DNA of 64,000 bases from Bacillota bacterium (GTDB lineage Bacteria; Bacillota; Limnochordia; Limnochordales; ZCTH02-B6): contig PKQS01000010.1 in the NCBI GenBank assembly GCA_017577945.1, positions 372,001 to 436,000 of the forward strand, written 5' to 3'. Below the pieces are notes generated by a model. It worked only from the letters and a program-made list of their open reading frames with translations. It did no database searches and was not told where the DNA came from. Made by a program: the position numbers and the translations under genes. Of this stretch, positions 17,700 through 27,236 are shown in pieces (within the stretch, counting starts at the first letter, position 1; each line of letters opens with the position of its first letter).

Positions 17700-18895
17700 G
17701 CCGTTTCACCTTGCCCTCTGACGGCGGCGATGGCCTCGCCGATAATGCGCACCGCCGCGTCGACGTCCTGCTCCGTAACGATGAGCGGGGGCAGCAGCCG
17801 GAGCACCGACTCGCCGACGGCGTTGACCAGCAGTCCCCGCTCCAGGCACGCCTGTTGCACCTTCGGTGCGGGGGCGCCCGCGAGCTCGACGCCCACCATC
17901 AGCCCCAACCCCCGCACTTCCGCCACGCCTTCCAGCCGCGACAACCCGTCCCGCAGCCGGCGGCCCATGGCTTCCGCCCGCGCCGGCAGCCGCTCCCTCT
18001 CCATGACGTCCAGCACCGCCAGCGCGACCCGGCAGGCGAAGGGATTGCCGCCGAACGTAGAGCCGTGCGCGCCCGGGCCGAAAGCCTGCGCGACCTCCTC
18101 CCTCGCCAGCACGGCGCCGATGGGAATACCGCCGCCCAGCGCCTTGGCGACGGTGACGATGTCGGGCCGCACCCCGAAGTGCTCGAAGGCGAACATCCGG
18201 CCCGTCCGGCCCATGCCCGTCTGAATCTCATCCAAGATGAGCAAAGCGCCCTTCTCGTCGCACAGGCGGCGGGCCGCCCGCAGGAACTCCGCCGTGCACG
18301 GCCGCACGCCCGACTCGCCCTGAATGGGCTCCAGCAGCACCGCCGCGGTTTCGTCGTCCACCGCCGCCGCCAGCGCGTCCACATCGTTCAAAGGCACGTA
18401 GACGAAACCTTCGGGCAGCGGGCCGAACCCTTCGTGGTATTTGGGCTGGCCCGTCGCCGCCAGCGAGCCCAAGGTCCGGCCGTGGAACGACTGCCAGGCG
18501 GAGACGATCTTGCAGCGGTTGCGGCCGCCCTGGCGACCCCAGCGCCGGGCCAGCTTGATGGCCGCCTCGTTGGCTTCGGCGCCGCTGTTGCCGAAAAAGG
18601 CCCGATCCAAGCCCGTCAGCGCCGCGAGCCGCGCCGCCAGCCGCGCCTGCGGCTCGGTGTAGTACAGGTTGGACGTGTGCAGAAGCCCCTCGGCCGCCTC
18701 CTTGATGGCCTGCACCACCGCCGGGTGCTTGTGGCCCAGCGCCGAGACGGCCAGGCCGCCGACGAAATCCAGGTACTCCTTGCCCTCGGTATCCCGCACC
18801 CGCACGCCCTCGCCGTCCGCCAGCGCGACGGGCAGGCGGTTGTACGTGCGCATCAGGTACCGGTCGGCCAGCGCCGCCACTTCCGCGAACCGCAT
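17690..18895 (-). CDS. argD: Acetylornithine aminotransferase
   Basis: This 401-residue PLP class III aminotransferase converts N-acetylglutamate semialdehyde to N-acetylornithine. Visible motifs are [36 protein letters not shown], the PLP-aspartate region [15 protein letters not shown] and the Schiff-base lysine in [21 protein letters not shown] 18895 follows the argB stop (GTGACG-ATG); a GTG at 18901 that overlaps the stop is an alternative. It sits between argB and carB in the arginine operon. Confidence 0.94.
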   Translation of the reverse strand: MRFAEVAALADRYLMRTYNRLPVALADGEGVRVRDTEGKEYLDFVGGLAVSALGHKHPAVVQAIKEAAEGLLHTSNLYYTEPQARLAARLAALTGLDRAFFGNSGAEANEAAIKLARRWGRQGGRNRCKIVSAWQSFHGRTLGSLAATGQPKYHEGFGPLPEGFVYVPLNDVDALAAAVDDETAAVLLEPIQGESGVRPCTAEFLRAARRLCDEKGALLILDEIQTGMGRTGRMFAFEHFGVRPDIVTVAKALGGGIPIGAVLAREEVAQAFGPGAHGSTFGGNPFACRVALAVLDVMERERLPARAEAMGRRLRDGLSRLEGVAEVRGLGLMVGVELAGAPAPKVQQACLERGLLVNAVGESVLRLLPPLIVTEQDVDAAVRIIGEAIAAVRGQGETACP

Positions 18896-18897
18896 CG

Positions 18898-19809
18898 TCA
18901 CGCCACCACCATCGTCCCGATGCCCTTGTCGGTGAAAATCTCCAGCAACAGCGAGTGCATGCGGCGGCCGTCCACGATGTGCGTGCGGGGCACGCCGTTC
19001 TCCAGCGCCTTGATGCACGCCTCCACCTTGGGAATCATGCCGCCCCGGATGCGGCCTTCCGCGATCATGCGCCGCGCCCGGTCGACCGGCAGCGTCGAAA
19101 TGAGCGAGCCCGGGTCGTTTTCATCGGCGAAAATGCCCTCCACGTCGGTCAGCATAATGAGCTTGTCGGCCTTCAGCGCCGCGGCCAGCTCGCCCGCCAC
19201 CAGGTCGGCGTTGATGTTGTAACTCTCGCCGTCAAACCCCGCGCCGATGGACGCGATGACGGGAATGTAGCCTTCTTTGTTGAGCAAGTGCAGCAGCTGG
19301 GCGTTGACGGCTCCGACTTCCCCGACGAACCCGAGGTCGCCGCCGTGCCGGCGCGCCGTGACCAAATGCCCGTCGTGGCCGGAGAGGCCCACCGCCTTGC
19401 CGCCGTAGCGGTTGATGAGCGCGACGAGGTCCTTGTTGATCTTGCCGGCCAGCACCATCTGCACGATTTCCATAGTCTCTTCGTCGGTGACGCGCAGCCC
19501 GTTGACGAACCGGGGCTCTTTGCCCACCCGCTGCATCCATCGGGAAATCTCCGGCCCGCCCCCGTGCACCAGCACCGGGTTGACGCCGACGTATTTGAGC
19601 AAGATGACGTCGAGAATGACCGACTTTTTCAGCTCCGGGTCCGTCATCGCGCTGCCGCCGTATTTGATGACGAACGTCTTGCCGAAAAACGTGCGGATGT
19701 ACGGCAGCGCTTCGATCAAGACGCCGGCTTTCTCGATGAGCTTGGCGTCGCCGGGCGGCCCGCCTCCCGGCCGGCTGCCCCGCTTTTCGCCTGGCGGATG
19801 GCTCTCCAC
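18898..19809 (-). CDS. argB: Acetylglutamate kinase
   Basis: The 303-residue kinase phosphorylates N-acetylglutamate. It has the amino-acid kinase motifs FVIKYGGSAM, LVHGGGPEIS, KAVGLSGHDG, INADLVAGELA and GGMIPKVEACI. AAGGAGG overlaps the argJ stop codon (TAAGGAGG) and lies eight bases before GTG 19809, so this start is preferred over a longer frame that opens at 19842. The N-terminal 20 or so residues are glycine- and proline-rich. A basic N-terminal helix of the kind linked to arginine inhibition may follow (LIEKAGVLIEALPYIR). Confidence 0.94.
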   Translation of the reverse strand: MESHPPGEKRGSRPGGGPPGDAKLIEKAGVLIEALPYIRTFFGKTFVIKYGGSAMTDPELKKSVILDVILLKYVGVNPVLVHGGGPEISRWMQRVGKEPRFVNGLRVTDEETMEIVQMVLAGKINKDLVALINRYGGKAVGLSGHDGHLVTARRHGGDLGFVGEVGAVNAQLLHLLNKEGYIPVIASIGAGFDGESYNINADLVAGELAAALKADKLIMLTDVEGIFADENDPGSLISTLPVDRARRMIAEGRIRGGMIPKVEACIKALENGVPRTHIVDGRRMHSLLLEIFTDKGIGTMVVA

Positions 19810-19822
19810 CGGAACGCCCTCC

Positions 19823-21109
19823 TTAGGTCCGGTACCGGGCATTGATCCTCACGTAGTCCTCCGTCAGGTCGCACGTCCACACCACGGCCGAGGCCGTCCC
19901 CGCCTGCAGCGCCACCGTCAGGACCACCTCCGGCCCCTGCAGCGCCGCCGCAGCCCGCGCCTCGTCGAACGGCACGCCCGCCCCGTGGCGTGCCACCAAC
20001 ACGTCGCCGACCCAGATGTCCACCCGCGACGGATCGAAGTCGACGCCGGAGCGGCCGGCGGCGGCCAAGATGCGGCCCCAGTTGGGGTCGTTGCCGTACA
20101 CGGCCGTCTTCACCAGGTTGGAGCCGGCGATGGCGCGAGCCACTTGCAGCGCGTCGGCTTCGCTGGCGGCGCCTTCCACCCGCACTTCGATGAGCTTCGT
20201 GGCCCCTTCGCCGTCCCGTGCGATGGCCTTGGCCAGGTACGTGTTGACGTAGTCCAGCGCCTGCGCGAACACGTCCAGCTCCGGGTCGCCCGCGCCCAGA
20301 GGCTCGTTGCCGGCCAGCCCGTTGGCCAGCACGACCACCATGTCGTTGGTGCTGGTGTCGCCGTCGACCGTGATGCGGTTGTACGTCCGGTCGACGGAGC
20401 GGCTGACGACGGCCTGGAGCGCTGCAGGAGAGACGGCCGCGTCGGTGGTGACGAAGGCCAGCATGGTGGCCATGTTGGGGTGGATCATGCCCGAGCCTTT
20501 GGCGATGGCGCCGATGCGCACCGTTTTGCCCCTGAGGGAAAACTCCACAGCGATCTGCTTGGGCACGGTGTCGGTCGTCATGATGGCGCGCGCCGCGGCC
20601 AGGCTGCCGCTGTCCGAGCCGCCGTCGTCGCTCGCGTCGCCGTCGCCGACGCCCAGCGCCGCCGCGGCCCGCCGGATGCCCGCCTCGATCTTGTCCATCG
20701 GCAGCGGGACGCCGATGACGCCGGTCGACGCCACCGCCACCTGCTCCGGGCGGGCGCCAATAGCTTCCGCGGCCACGGCCGCCATGCGCCGCGCGTCCTT
20801 CAGCCCCTGCTCTCCCGTCACCGCGTTCGCGTTGCCGCTGTTGCACACGATGGCCCGGATCGGACCTTGCGCGATGTGCTCCCGGGTGACCAGCAACGGC
20901 GCCGCCTTCACGATGTTTGTGGTATACGTCGCCGCCGCGGCCGCCGGCACCGCCGACACGATCAGGGCCACGTCCCGCCGCTTGCGCTTAATCCCCGCGT
21001 GCACGCCCGCCGCCTGAAACCCTCGCGGCGCGGTCACCCCGCCCGCCACCGGCGTCAGCATCGCCGGCGGCGCCGTCACGGGCGCCGCTTTGCTGAAAGC
21101 CGCCGACAA
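19823..21109 (-). CDS. argJ: Bifunctional ornithine acetyltransferase / N-acetylglutamate synthase
   Basis: ArgJ transfers acetyl from N-acetylornithine to glutamate, recycling the acetyl group and, in many species, also making N-acetylglutamate from acetyl-CoA. The self-cleavage and nucleophile site is intact: GSGMIHPNMATMLAFVTTD, cleaved before the threonine. Other family blocks are NSGNANAVTGEQGL, ASTGVIGVPLPMDKI and NDPNWGRILAAAGRS. GGAGGGA sits well before a TTG at 21109 (428 residues); the frame also opens with GTG at 21157. Having ArgJ means ornithine is formed by the cyclic route. Confidence 0.92.
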   Translation of the reverse strand: MSAAFSKAAPVTAPPAMLTPVAGGVTAPRGFQAAGVHAGIKRKRRDVALIVSAVPAAAAATYTTNIVKAAPLLVTREHIAQGPIRAIVCNSGNANAVTGEQGLKDARRMAAVAAEAIGARPEQVAVASTGVIGVPLPMDKIEAGIRRAAAALGVGDGDASDDGGSDSGSLAAARAIMTTDTVPKQIAVEFSLRGKTVRIGAIAKGSGMIHPNMATMLAFVTTDAAVSPAALQAVVSRSVDRTYNRITVDGDTSTNDMVVVLANGLAGNEPLGAGDPELDVFAQALDYVNTYLAKAIARDGEGATKLIEVRVEGAASEADALQVARAIAGSNLVKTAVYGNDPNWGRILAAAGRSGVDFDPSRVDIWVGDVLVARHGAGVPFDEARAAAALQGPEVVLTVALQAGTASAVVWTCDLTEDYVRINARYRT

Positions 21110-21180
21110 CCCCGCTCCCTCCGCTTCCGTCGCGTCTGGAAAATTCCAGCAGCCCACAACGCCAGCAGCCGACCAACGAC

Positions 21181-22242
21181 TTACGGATAAAGGCCGGGCA
21201 TCTTGAGGCCGGCCGTTTCATCGAGGCCGAACATGAGGTTCATGTTTTGCACCGCCTGGCCGGCGGCGCCTTTGACCAAGTTGTCGATGGCCGAGAAGAC
21301 GAGGACTCGCCCGGTCCGCGGATCGACCCGGGCCGTGACGTCGCAGAAGTTGGAGCCCGCCACCGCCTTCGTCTGGGGCATGCGGTCCGCCCCCAGCACT
21401 CGCACGAAGGGCTCGCCGCGGTAGAAATCGCGCATGAGCGCCAGCACGTCGTCGGTACCGAGCCGCTCTGTCAGCGCCATGTTGACGGTGGCCAGGATGC
21501 CCCGGCTCATGGGCGCCAGGTGCGGCACGAAGCTGACGCTCACCGATCCCCCGCCCCGCCGCGCCAGCACCGCCGCGATGCCCTGCTCCATCTCGGCCGT
21601 ATGGCGGTGGCCCGGAACGCCGTAGGCCTGCACGTTTTCCGTGCGCTCGGGGAAATGGTACGGCGGCGCCGGCGTCGCCCCGGCGCCCGACACGCCCGTC
21701 ACCGCGGAAACGAAGACCGCCGACGTATCCACGCAGCCGGCGTCCACCAAGGGCAGAACGCCCAGGAGGACGGCGGTCGGAAAACAGCCGGGATTGGCCA
21801 CTAGCCGCGCCGCCGCGATGCGCTCGCGGTTCAGCTCCGGCAGCCCGTACACGGCCTCGGACAACAGCGCAGGCTGCGTATGCTCGGTCTTGTACCACGT
21901 CCGGTACGCCGCTGCGTCGGCCAACCGGAAGTCGGCGCCCAAGTCGACGACCCGCACGCCGCGCGCCAAGAGTTCTGCCGCCAGCTCCATGGACGCCCCG
22001 TGGGGCACGGCCAGGAACGCCACGTCGCAGCGCCGCGCCATGGCCTCCACGTCCACGGGCTCATAGGTCAAGTCGAAGCAGCCGGCCAGTCCCGGATGCG
22101 ACTCGCTAACGGCGGTGCCCGCCTGCGAGCGGGAAGCGACGTAAACGACGGTTACGTGGGGATGCTGATAAAATATGCGCAGCAACTCGCCGCCGGCATA
22201 GCCGCTGCCGCCCACGACGCCCACTCGGATCTTGCCGCCCAC
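21181..22242 (-). CDS. argC: N-acetyl-gamma-glutamyl-phosphate reductase
   Basis: This 353-residue NADPH enzyme reduces N-acetylglutamyl phosphate to the semialdehyde. It has the Rossmann motif IRVGVVGGSGYAGGELLRI, the catalytic cysteine in LVANPGCFPTAVLLG, and HRHTAEMEQ. GTG 22242, ten bases after a GGGGGG run, gives the family's usual length; the frame stays open to 22332 but that would overrun the promoter. It is the first gene of argC-J-B-D-carB. Confidence 0.93.
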   Translation of the reverse strand: MGGKIRVGVVGGSGYAGGELLRIFYQHPHVTVVYVASRSQAGTAVSESHPGLAGCFDLTYEPVDVEAMARRCDVAFLAVPHGASMELAAELLARGVRVVDLGADFRLADAAAYRTWYKTEHTQPALLSEAVYGLPELNRERIAAARLVANPGCFPTAVLLGVLPLVDAGCVDTSAVFVSAVTGVSGAGATPAPPYHFPERTENVQAYGVPGHRHTAEMEQGIAAVLARRGGGSVSVSFVPHLAPMSRGILATVNMALTERLGTDDVLALMRDFYRGEPFVRVLGADRMPQTKAVAGSNFCDVTARVDPRTGRVLVFSAIDNLVKGAAGQAVQNMNLMFGLDETAGLKMPGLYP

Positions 22243-22302
22243 GAAAGTGGCCCCCCGAAACGATGCGACCCGCCCCCGACCTTTGTCCGGGGTGATGGGA
22301 TG

Positions 22303-22332
22303 ATTATACGAGTTGAACGAATAACATTTCAA
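22303..22332 (-). promoter_or_regulatory. Promoter of the arginine operon
   Basis: Minus-strand TTGAAA (22332-22327) and TATAAT (22308-22303) are 18 bases apart, a near-consensus sigma-A promoter. Transcription would start about 55 bases before argC. I do not see a full ARG box overlapping it. Confidence 0.65.
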
Positions 22333-22404
22333 GACCCTTGCGCGTTTTTTTTCAGTCCAAGCGGCCAGCGCCTCCCGCCCAAGCCGCGGGCGCCTTTCGG
22401 CAAC

Positions 22405-22433
22405 AAAAAAGCCACCGGCTGCCAGCCGGTGGC
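22405..22433 (-). terminator. Rho-independent terminator of murA
   Basis: GCCACCGGC and GCCGGTGGC (22411-22433) form a nine-base stem with a TGGCA loop on the minus strand, followed by six U residues. It lies 27 bases after the murA stop and is the clearest terminator in the window. Confidence 0.9.
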
Positions 22434-22459
22434 CAGTTCAAGGCGTTACGACAATTTGT

Positions 22460-23758
22460 CTACGAAACCCATTCGCAGACGACGCCCAGCCCGCGCAGCT
22501 TCTCCTCCAGCCGCTCGTAGCCGCGCAAGATGTGCTCCACGCCGTCGATGAGCGTCTCGCCGCGGGCCGCCACGCCGGCGATGATGAGCGACGCGCCCAT
22601 CCTAAGGTCGTTGGCTGTTACCGGCGCGCCGGTCAGGCTCTCGACGCCTTCGATGACGGCGGTGCGGCCGTCAATCTCGATCTTGCCGCCCAGCCGCTTG
22701 AGCTCGTCCACGTGGCCGAAACGGTCTTCGAAGATGCGCTCGCTGATGACGCTGGTTCCGTCGGCCAAGAGCAGGAAAGCGGTCAGCTGCGGCTGCAAAT
22801 CCGTCGGAAAGCCCGGATACGGCAACGTTTTGACCTGCAGCGGCTTCGGGCGCCCCACCAGGCGCGCCGTAATGGAGTCGCCGTCCTCGGCCAATTCCAC
22901 GCCGGCCTCCTCCAGCTTGGCCAGCAGCGCCTCCAGGTGCTTGGGGATGACGTTCTCCACCGTCACCGACCCGCCGCCGACGAGCCCCATCAGCAGGTAC
23001 GTGCCGGCCTCGATGCGGTCCGGGATGATGGAGTACGTGGTCGGGCGCAGCTCCCGCTGCCCTTCGATCTTGATGGTGTCGGTGCCGGCCCCGATGATGC
23101 GCGCGCCCATCGCGTTCAGGAAGTTGGCCAGGTCCACCACTTCCGGCTCTTTGGCCGCGTTGTAGATGACCGTGGTGCCCTTGGCCGCGGTGGCCGCCAT
23201 CATCAGGTTCTCCGTAGCGCCGACGCTCGGGAAGTCCAAATACACCTCGGTGCCGACCAGGCGCGGCGCCTTGGCGACGATGAAGCCGTGCTCGATGTCA
23301 ACCTCCGCGCCCAGCTCCCGCAGTCCTTTCAAATGCAGGTCCAGCGGGCGCGAGCCGATGGCGCAGCCACCCGGCAGCGGCACGCGCGCCTCGCCGCAGC
23401 GAGCCACCAGCGCCCCCAGCAGCAGCACCGATCCCCGCAGCAGCTTGCCCAACCCGTAGGGCACTTCCGAGCCCACGGCGCCCACCGTCACCCGCACTTC
23501 GCCCCGCTCGGCGCCGTCCGACACTTCCGCTCCCAGGGCCGCCAAAATTTGCCGCTGCACGGCCACGTCCGCGATGTCCGGCACGTTTTGCAGCACCGTC
23601 GTTCCCTCGGCCAGGATGCACGCCGGAAGGACGGCCACGGCCGAATTTTTGGCGCCGGAAATGCTGACGCGGCCGGTACGCGTCGCGCGCCCCCGAATGA
23701 GCAGCTTGCGGTCGATGGATGTGGTCAACGTGTTCTTCACCGTGTGAATCGTAGCCAT
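22460..23758 (-). CDS. murA: UDP-N-acetylglucosamine 1-carboxyvinyltransferase
   Basis: This 432-residue EPSP-synthase-fold enzyme adds enolpyruvate to UDP-GlcNAc, the first committed step of peptidoglycan synthesis. The substrate lysine-asparagine pair is in SGAKNSAVAV (Lys37, Asn38). The fosfomycin-reactive cysteine is present in PGGCAIGSRPLDLH (Cys132), so inherent resistance by Cys-to-Asp change is not expected. The C-terminus ends LRGYERLEEKLRGLG, as usual. It has its own terminator; the amidase gene lies just upstream on the same strand. Confidence 0.95.
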   Translation of the reverse strand: MATIHTVKNTLTTSIDRKLLIRGRATRTGRVSISGAKNSAVAVLPACILAEGTTVLQNVPDIADVAVQRQILAALGAEVSDGAERGEVRVTVGAVGSEVPYGLGKLLRGSVLLLGALVARCGEARVPLPGGCAIGSRPLDLHLKGLRELGAEVDIEHGFIVAKAPRLVGTEVYLDFPSVGATENLMMAATAAKGTTVIYNAAKEPEVVDLANFLNAMGARIIGAGTDTIKIEGQRELRPTTYSIIPDRIEAGTYLLMGLVGGGSVTVENVIPKHLEALLAKLEEAGVELAEDGDSITARLVGRPKPLQVKTLPYPGFPTDLQPQLTAFLLLADGTSVISERIFEDRFGHVDELKRLGGKIEIDGRTAVIEGVESLTGAPVTANDLRMGASLIIAGVAARGETLIDGVEHILRGYERLEEKLRGLGVVCEWVS

Positions 23759-23813
23759 GTCAGCGTTTCCCTTCGGCGGCGCCTGCCCGGTTCCTGCTGC
23801 CGGAACGGAAATG

Positions 23814-24581
23814 CTACAATTCCAGCCGGCCCGGCTCGCGGACGGCCCCGTGCCGCTCCACGGCCGCGAAGTATGCCATGATGCCGTCCGCGATGGCCTG
23901 CGCCACCCGCGCCTGGTATTCGGGCTGCCGCAGCAGCGCCTCCTCCTGCGGGTTCGACAAGAAACCGACTTCCACCAGCACCGCCGGCACCCGCACGTCT
24001 CGCAGGATGCGCAGATCCGCGGTGGCCGCCCGGCGGCGGTTGACCCCCAGGTCCGTCAGCTCGCGGACCAGCGCGGCCTGGATGTAGGTGGCCAAGCTGA
24101 AGCCGCCTTCGTCGTTGGCCTCGTAGAACGTCTGCGCCCCGAACCAGGCCGCTTCGGGGAAACTGTTGGCGTGCAGGCTGACGAAGGCGGAGGCGCCGCT
24201 GCCGTTGACGAGGGCAGCCCGCCGGATCAAGTCTTCCCGCTGGCGGTGCAGCACTTCCTCGCCCCGCACCAGGTCGTAATCGCCCGTGCGGGTCATCACC
24301 GTTTGGAAGCCCGCTTCCCGCAGCCGCTTCTCCAGCTCCACGGCGATGGCCAGCGTCACGTCCTTCTCCCGGACGCCCGTCACGCCGATGGCCCCCGGGT
24401 CCGGGCCGCCGTGGCCCGCGTCGATGGCCACGACGCGCGCGCTGCGCAGCTCCGCGGCCGGCACACCCACGCCGCGGGCCTGCCACGCCCATATTCCGTA
24501 GGCGATCAGCACGGCGAGGACGAACAATACGAAAAGAACGAGCCGCCCGTCAATGGCGATGAAGACCACTCTGCCCCGCAT
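23814..24581 (-). CDS. N-acetylmuramoyl-L-alanine amidase, CwlD-like (Amidase_3)
   Basis: The 255-residue protein has an N-terminal membrane anchor (about residues 13-32) and an Amidase_3 domain. Zinc ligands and catalytic residues are visible: VVAIDAGHGGPDPGA, GVREKDVTLAIA, FVSLHANSF, and the final glutamate in VLVEVGFLSNPQEE. Such enzymes cut the bond between muramic acid and L-alanine in the wall. In spore formers CwlD of similar size acts in cortex muramic-lactam formation; sporulation here is not shown. The anchor and size fit CwlD, but a vegetative autolysin is possible. Confidence 0.87.
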   Translation of the reverse strand: MRGRVVFIAIDGRLVLFVLFVLAVLIAYGIWAWQARGVGVPAAELRSARVVAIDAGHGGPDPGAIGVTGVREKDVTLAIAVELEKRLREAGFQTVMTRTGDYDLVRGEEVLHRQREDLIRRAALVNGSGASAFVSLHANSFPEAAWFGAQTFYEANDEGGFSLATYIQAALVRELTDLGVNRRRAATADLRILRDVRVPAVLVEVGFLSNPQEEALLRQPEYQARVAQAIADGIMAYFAAVERHGAVREPGRLEL

Positions 24582-24658
24582 CCCTGCCGCACCCGCCTCG
24601 CGCCCCCTCCGGGCGCCGGCACGTTTTCATCGCCAAACGTATTCTGCCGCCGCCGTGC

Positions 24659-25279
24659 CTATGCGCCCGCCCTGACCGCCTCCATGACCCGGTAGCCGCT
24701 GCCTTTGGCCACCTCCGTCACGTTGCCGAACACCTCTGCGATCTTTTTCGCCAAGCTCTTCGCGCCCTGGCTCGTGCGCGCCACCATCAGCAGGCGCCCG
24801 CCCGGTTCCAGCCGGGCATACGCTTCGTCCACCCACGGGTAAATGACCCGCTTGCCGGCGCGAATGGGCGGATTGGAGGCGATGAGGGCAAAGCGCACGT
24901 CGCCCACGGCGGCGTAGCCGTCGCTCACCAGCACCTGCGCGTTGCGCACGCCGTTGCGGGCCAGATTCTTGCGCGCCAGCTCCACCGCCCGTTCGTTGAC
25001 GTCCACCATCAGCACTTGCGCCTGCGGCGACTCGGCCGCGATGACGAGGCCGATAGCTCCGTAGCCGCAGCCCAGATCGAGCGCCCAGCCGGTCACGGGC
25101 AAGGGCAGGTGCTCGATGAGCAGCCGCGTGCCGGGGTCGACGCGGCCCTTGGAGAAGACGCCGGCGTCGGTCAGGAACACGTACCGGCGTCCCCGCAGCT
25201 CGATGGCCACTTCCCTCGGCCGGTGAGGCGCTTGCGGCTTGGCGGTATAATAATGTTCCGTCATCGGTGCAACATACAC
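24659..25279 (-). CDS. Class I SAM methyltransferase, RsmC-like
   Basis: This 206-residue protein has the MTS (methyltransferase small) domain of 16S rRNA guanine-N2 methyltransferases. Motif I is ALDLGCGYGAIGLVIA, the acidic motif is VLMVDVNERAVELA, and the catalytic NPPI lies in LIASNPPIRAGK. The N-terminal EHYYTAKPQAP and FLTDAGVFSKGRVDPGT are typical of small YbxB/RsmC-type proteins of Bacillota. Start is uncertain between ATG 25279 and ATG 25264. Substrate specificity is inferred. Confidence 0.85.
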   Translation of the reverse strand: MYVAPMTEHYYTAKPQAPHRPREVAIELRGRRYVFLTDAGVFSKGRVDPGTRLLIEHLPLPVTGWALDLGCGYGAIGLVIAAESPQAQVLMVDVNERAVELARKNLARNGVRNAQVLVSDGYAAVGDVRFALIASNPPIRAGKRVIYPWVDEAYARLEPGGRLLMVARTSQGAKSLAKKIAEVFGNVTEVAKGSGYRVMEAVRAGA

Positions 25280-25297
25280 TCCCGGCGAAAGCAGAAA

Positions 25298-26545
25298 TCA
25301 GCCGAAGCGCGCGGGATCGAACGGATCGCCCGGCGGCATGAGCTTGCCCTCGATCATGTCAGCGATGCGCTGCGCCGTGGCGGGCGCCAGCGGCAGGCCC
25401 GCCGTGCTGTGGCCTGACGCCACGTACGCGTTGTCCCAGCCCGGAACAGGCCCGATGACGGGCAAACCGTCGGGCGTCACCGGACGCATGCCGACCCACG
25501 GGACCGCCTCGGCCTGTCCGTCGAAATCCGGCAGGTACCGCGGTATCTTTTTTTGGAACGCCGCGATGCGCTGCCGGTCCAGCACCAGGTTGACGCCGGA
25601 AAACTCGATGGTACCGGCAAAGCGCGTGCCCCGCTTCAGCGGCGTGCAGGCGATTTTCGCGTCGGCCAGGAATACTGCCGACCGCAAGCTCGGATTGGGC
25701 TGCGAGAACTGCAGGCTGTACCCTTTGCCCGCCTGCAACGGCAAGCGGTAGCCCAGCGGCTTGACCACCCGCGCCGCCCACGCGCCGGCGGCGATGACTA
25801 CGTCGTCGCAGGCCCACGTGCCCGCGCTGGTCTGCACGCCCAGCACGCGCGAACCGCCCCGCTCGAACCCGGTCACTTCCGTCCGCCACGCAAGCGGCAC
25901 GCCTTCGGCCGCCAACCGCTGCGCCAACGCGTTCAGCAACGTCCACGGGTCGACGTGCCGCGCTTGCCGGATGAAAATGCCGCCCGCGATGTTGGGCGCC
26001 AGCGCCGGCTCCAGCTCGCGCGCCTCCTGCGCCGTGAGCTTTTGGGGCTGCCCCAAGCCGAATTCCGCCATCGTCATGTGGTCCCGCCAGCCCGCTTCCA
26101 GCATCTCCTCGGTCAAGTAGACGCTGAGCAGGCCCTGCTCGTGCATTTCGAACTGCAGCCCGTCCGCCACGAGCCGGTCGTAGCCCGGATGAGCGTGGAT
26201 GGACAGGCTGGCCATGGCCTGGCAGCCGCGCCGGTACGCCTCCGCGTTGCAGTACTTGAGAAACTGCGTGAACCATCCCGTCAGCCGCGGCAGCGCCGAA
26301 GGCTTGATATACAGGGCGCTGTCGGGCTGCATCATCATTTTGAGCCCTTCCCAGTGCAACCCGGGCGCGGGCAGGGGCAGCGTGCGGGCAGGTATCACCC
26401 AGCCGGCGTTGCCAGAGGACGACCCCGACCCCAGCTCGCCCTTGTCGACGACGATGACATCATGCCCGCGCTTGCGCAGTTCGTATGCAATCCAAAGCCC
26501 CACGACGCCCGCGCCGACGACCACGATGCGCTTGCCCACGCCCAC
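25298..26545 (-). CDS. FAD-dependent D-amino acid dehydrogenase / glycine oxidase family (DadA-like)
   Basis: The 415-residue flavoprotein starts with the FAD dinucleotide fold IVVVGAGVVGLWIAYELRKRGHDVIVVDK and ends with the DAO-family signature RPVTPDGLPVIGPVPGWDNAYVASGHSTAGLPLAP. The length and the GNAGWVIPARTLPLPAPG segment resemble DadA, the D-amino acid dehydrogenase that deaminates D-alanine and passes electrons to quinone. Substrate is not determined; it stands between a methyltransferase and MTHFS without an obvious partner. Confidence 0.83.
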   Translation of the reverse strand: MGVGKRIVVVGAGVVGLWIAYELRKRGHDVIVVDKGELGSGSSSGNAGWVIPARTLPLPAPGLHWEGLKMMMQPDSALYIKPSALPRLTGWFTQFLKYCNAEAYRRGCQAMASLSIHAHPGYDRLVADGLQFEMHEQGLLSVYLTEEMLEAGWRDHMTMAEFGLGQPQKLTAQEARELEPALAPNIAGGIFIRQARHVDPWTLLNALAQRLAAEGVPLAWRTEVTGFERGGSRVLGVQTSAGTWACDDVVIAAGAWAARVVKPLGYRLPLQAGKGYSLQFSQPNPSLRSAVFLADAKIACTPLKRGTRFAGTIEFSGVNLVLDRQRIAAFQKKIPRYLPDFDGQAEAVPWVGMRPVTPDGLPVIGPVPGWDNAYVASGHSTAGLPLAPATAQRIADMIEGKLMPPGDPFDPARFG

Positions 26546-26558
26546 CGCTCCCCTGGCC

Positions 26559-27236
26559 CTAGTTCGGGCGCACGACGCCCGCCTCCGTCACGATGACGTC
26601 AACGCCGCGGTCATGCGGTTCCGCCGGCAACCGGTCGACCACTTGCAAGCTGAAGGCCCATCCTACTCGCAAGGCCTGCGGCGACAGCCGCGGCAAGAAG
26701 CGGTCGTAATAGCCCCCGCCTGTGCCCAGCCGGCGGCCGGCCCGGTCGAAGCCCAGCCCCGGCACGATGACCATCGCCAGCCGCTCCGGTTCCACGGCCG
26801 GCGCCGCCTCCGGCGGCTGGGGAATGCCGAAAAACGGCCCCGGCTCCAGTTCCTCCAGGCGCCGCACGTGAGCCGCCTCCATTTCGCCTCGCCGCTTCCG
26901 CGTCAGGCGCGGGAAGCACACGTCCACGCCCGCCGCGAGCAGCCGGGCGGCCAAAGGAAACGTCGGCGCCTCCGACCCGACGGCTGCGTACAACATCACA
27001 TACGGCCTCGCCTCAGCCGCCGCGCTCGCCTGCGCTACCCCGCCGCTCGCGTCCGCGCCCCCCGCCGCCGTGCCCGTAAAGCCCCGGCAAGAAGCCGCCG
27101 CCCCCCGCAGCAGTGCCTGCGTTTCCGGCAACGTGAAAAAGTGATCGACCATCCGGGCGGCCCACTCGGCGCGCTGCTCCGGCGGCACCGCGTCACGCCG
27201 GGCGCGCAGCAGCCGCCGCCACGCCTGCTTATCCAT
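26559..27236 (-). CDS. 5-formyltetrahydrofolate cyclo-ligase (MTHFS)
   Basis: This 225-residue enzyme converts 5-formyl-THF to 5,10-methenyl-THF using ATP. Family marks are MDKQAWRRLLRARRDAV at the N-terminus and the C-terminal LVVPGLGFD-like stretch followed by RLGTGGGYYDRFL. An alanine/glycine-rich insert of about 35 residues lies near residues 44-78, where shorter homologues have a tight turn. The start overlaps the stop of the EamA gene by eight bases. Confidence 0.9.
   Translation of the reverse strand: MDKQAWRRLLRARRDAVPPEQRAEWAARMVDHFFTLPETQALLRGAAASCRGFTGTAAGGADASGGVAQASAAAEARPYVMLYAAVGSEAPTFPLAARLLAAGVDVCFPRLTRKRRGEMEAAHVRRLEELEPGPFFGIPQPPEAAPAVEPERLAMVIVPGLGFDRAGRRLGTGGGYYDRFLPRLSPQALRVGWAFSLQVVDRLPAEPHDRGVDVIVTEAGVVRPN

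Noticed and set aside
22303-22332. ARG box at the argC promoter
   Set aside because: TTATTCGTTCAACTC is AT-rich but does not match TGAAT-W4-ATTCA in either strand closely enough.
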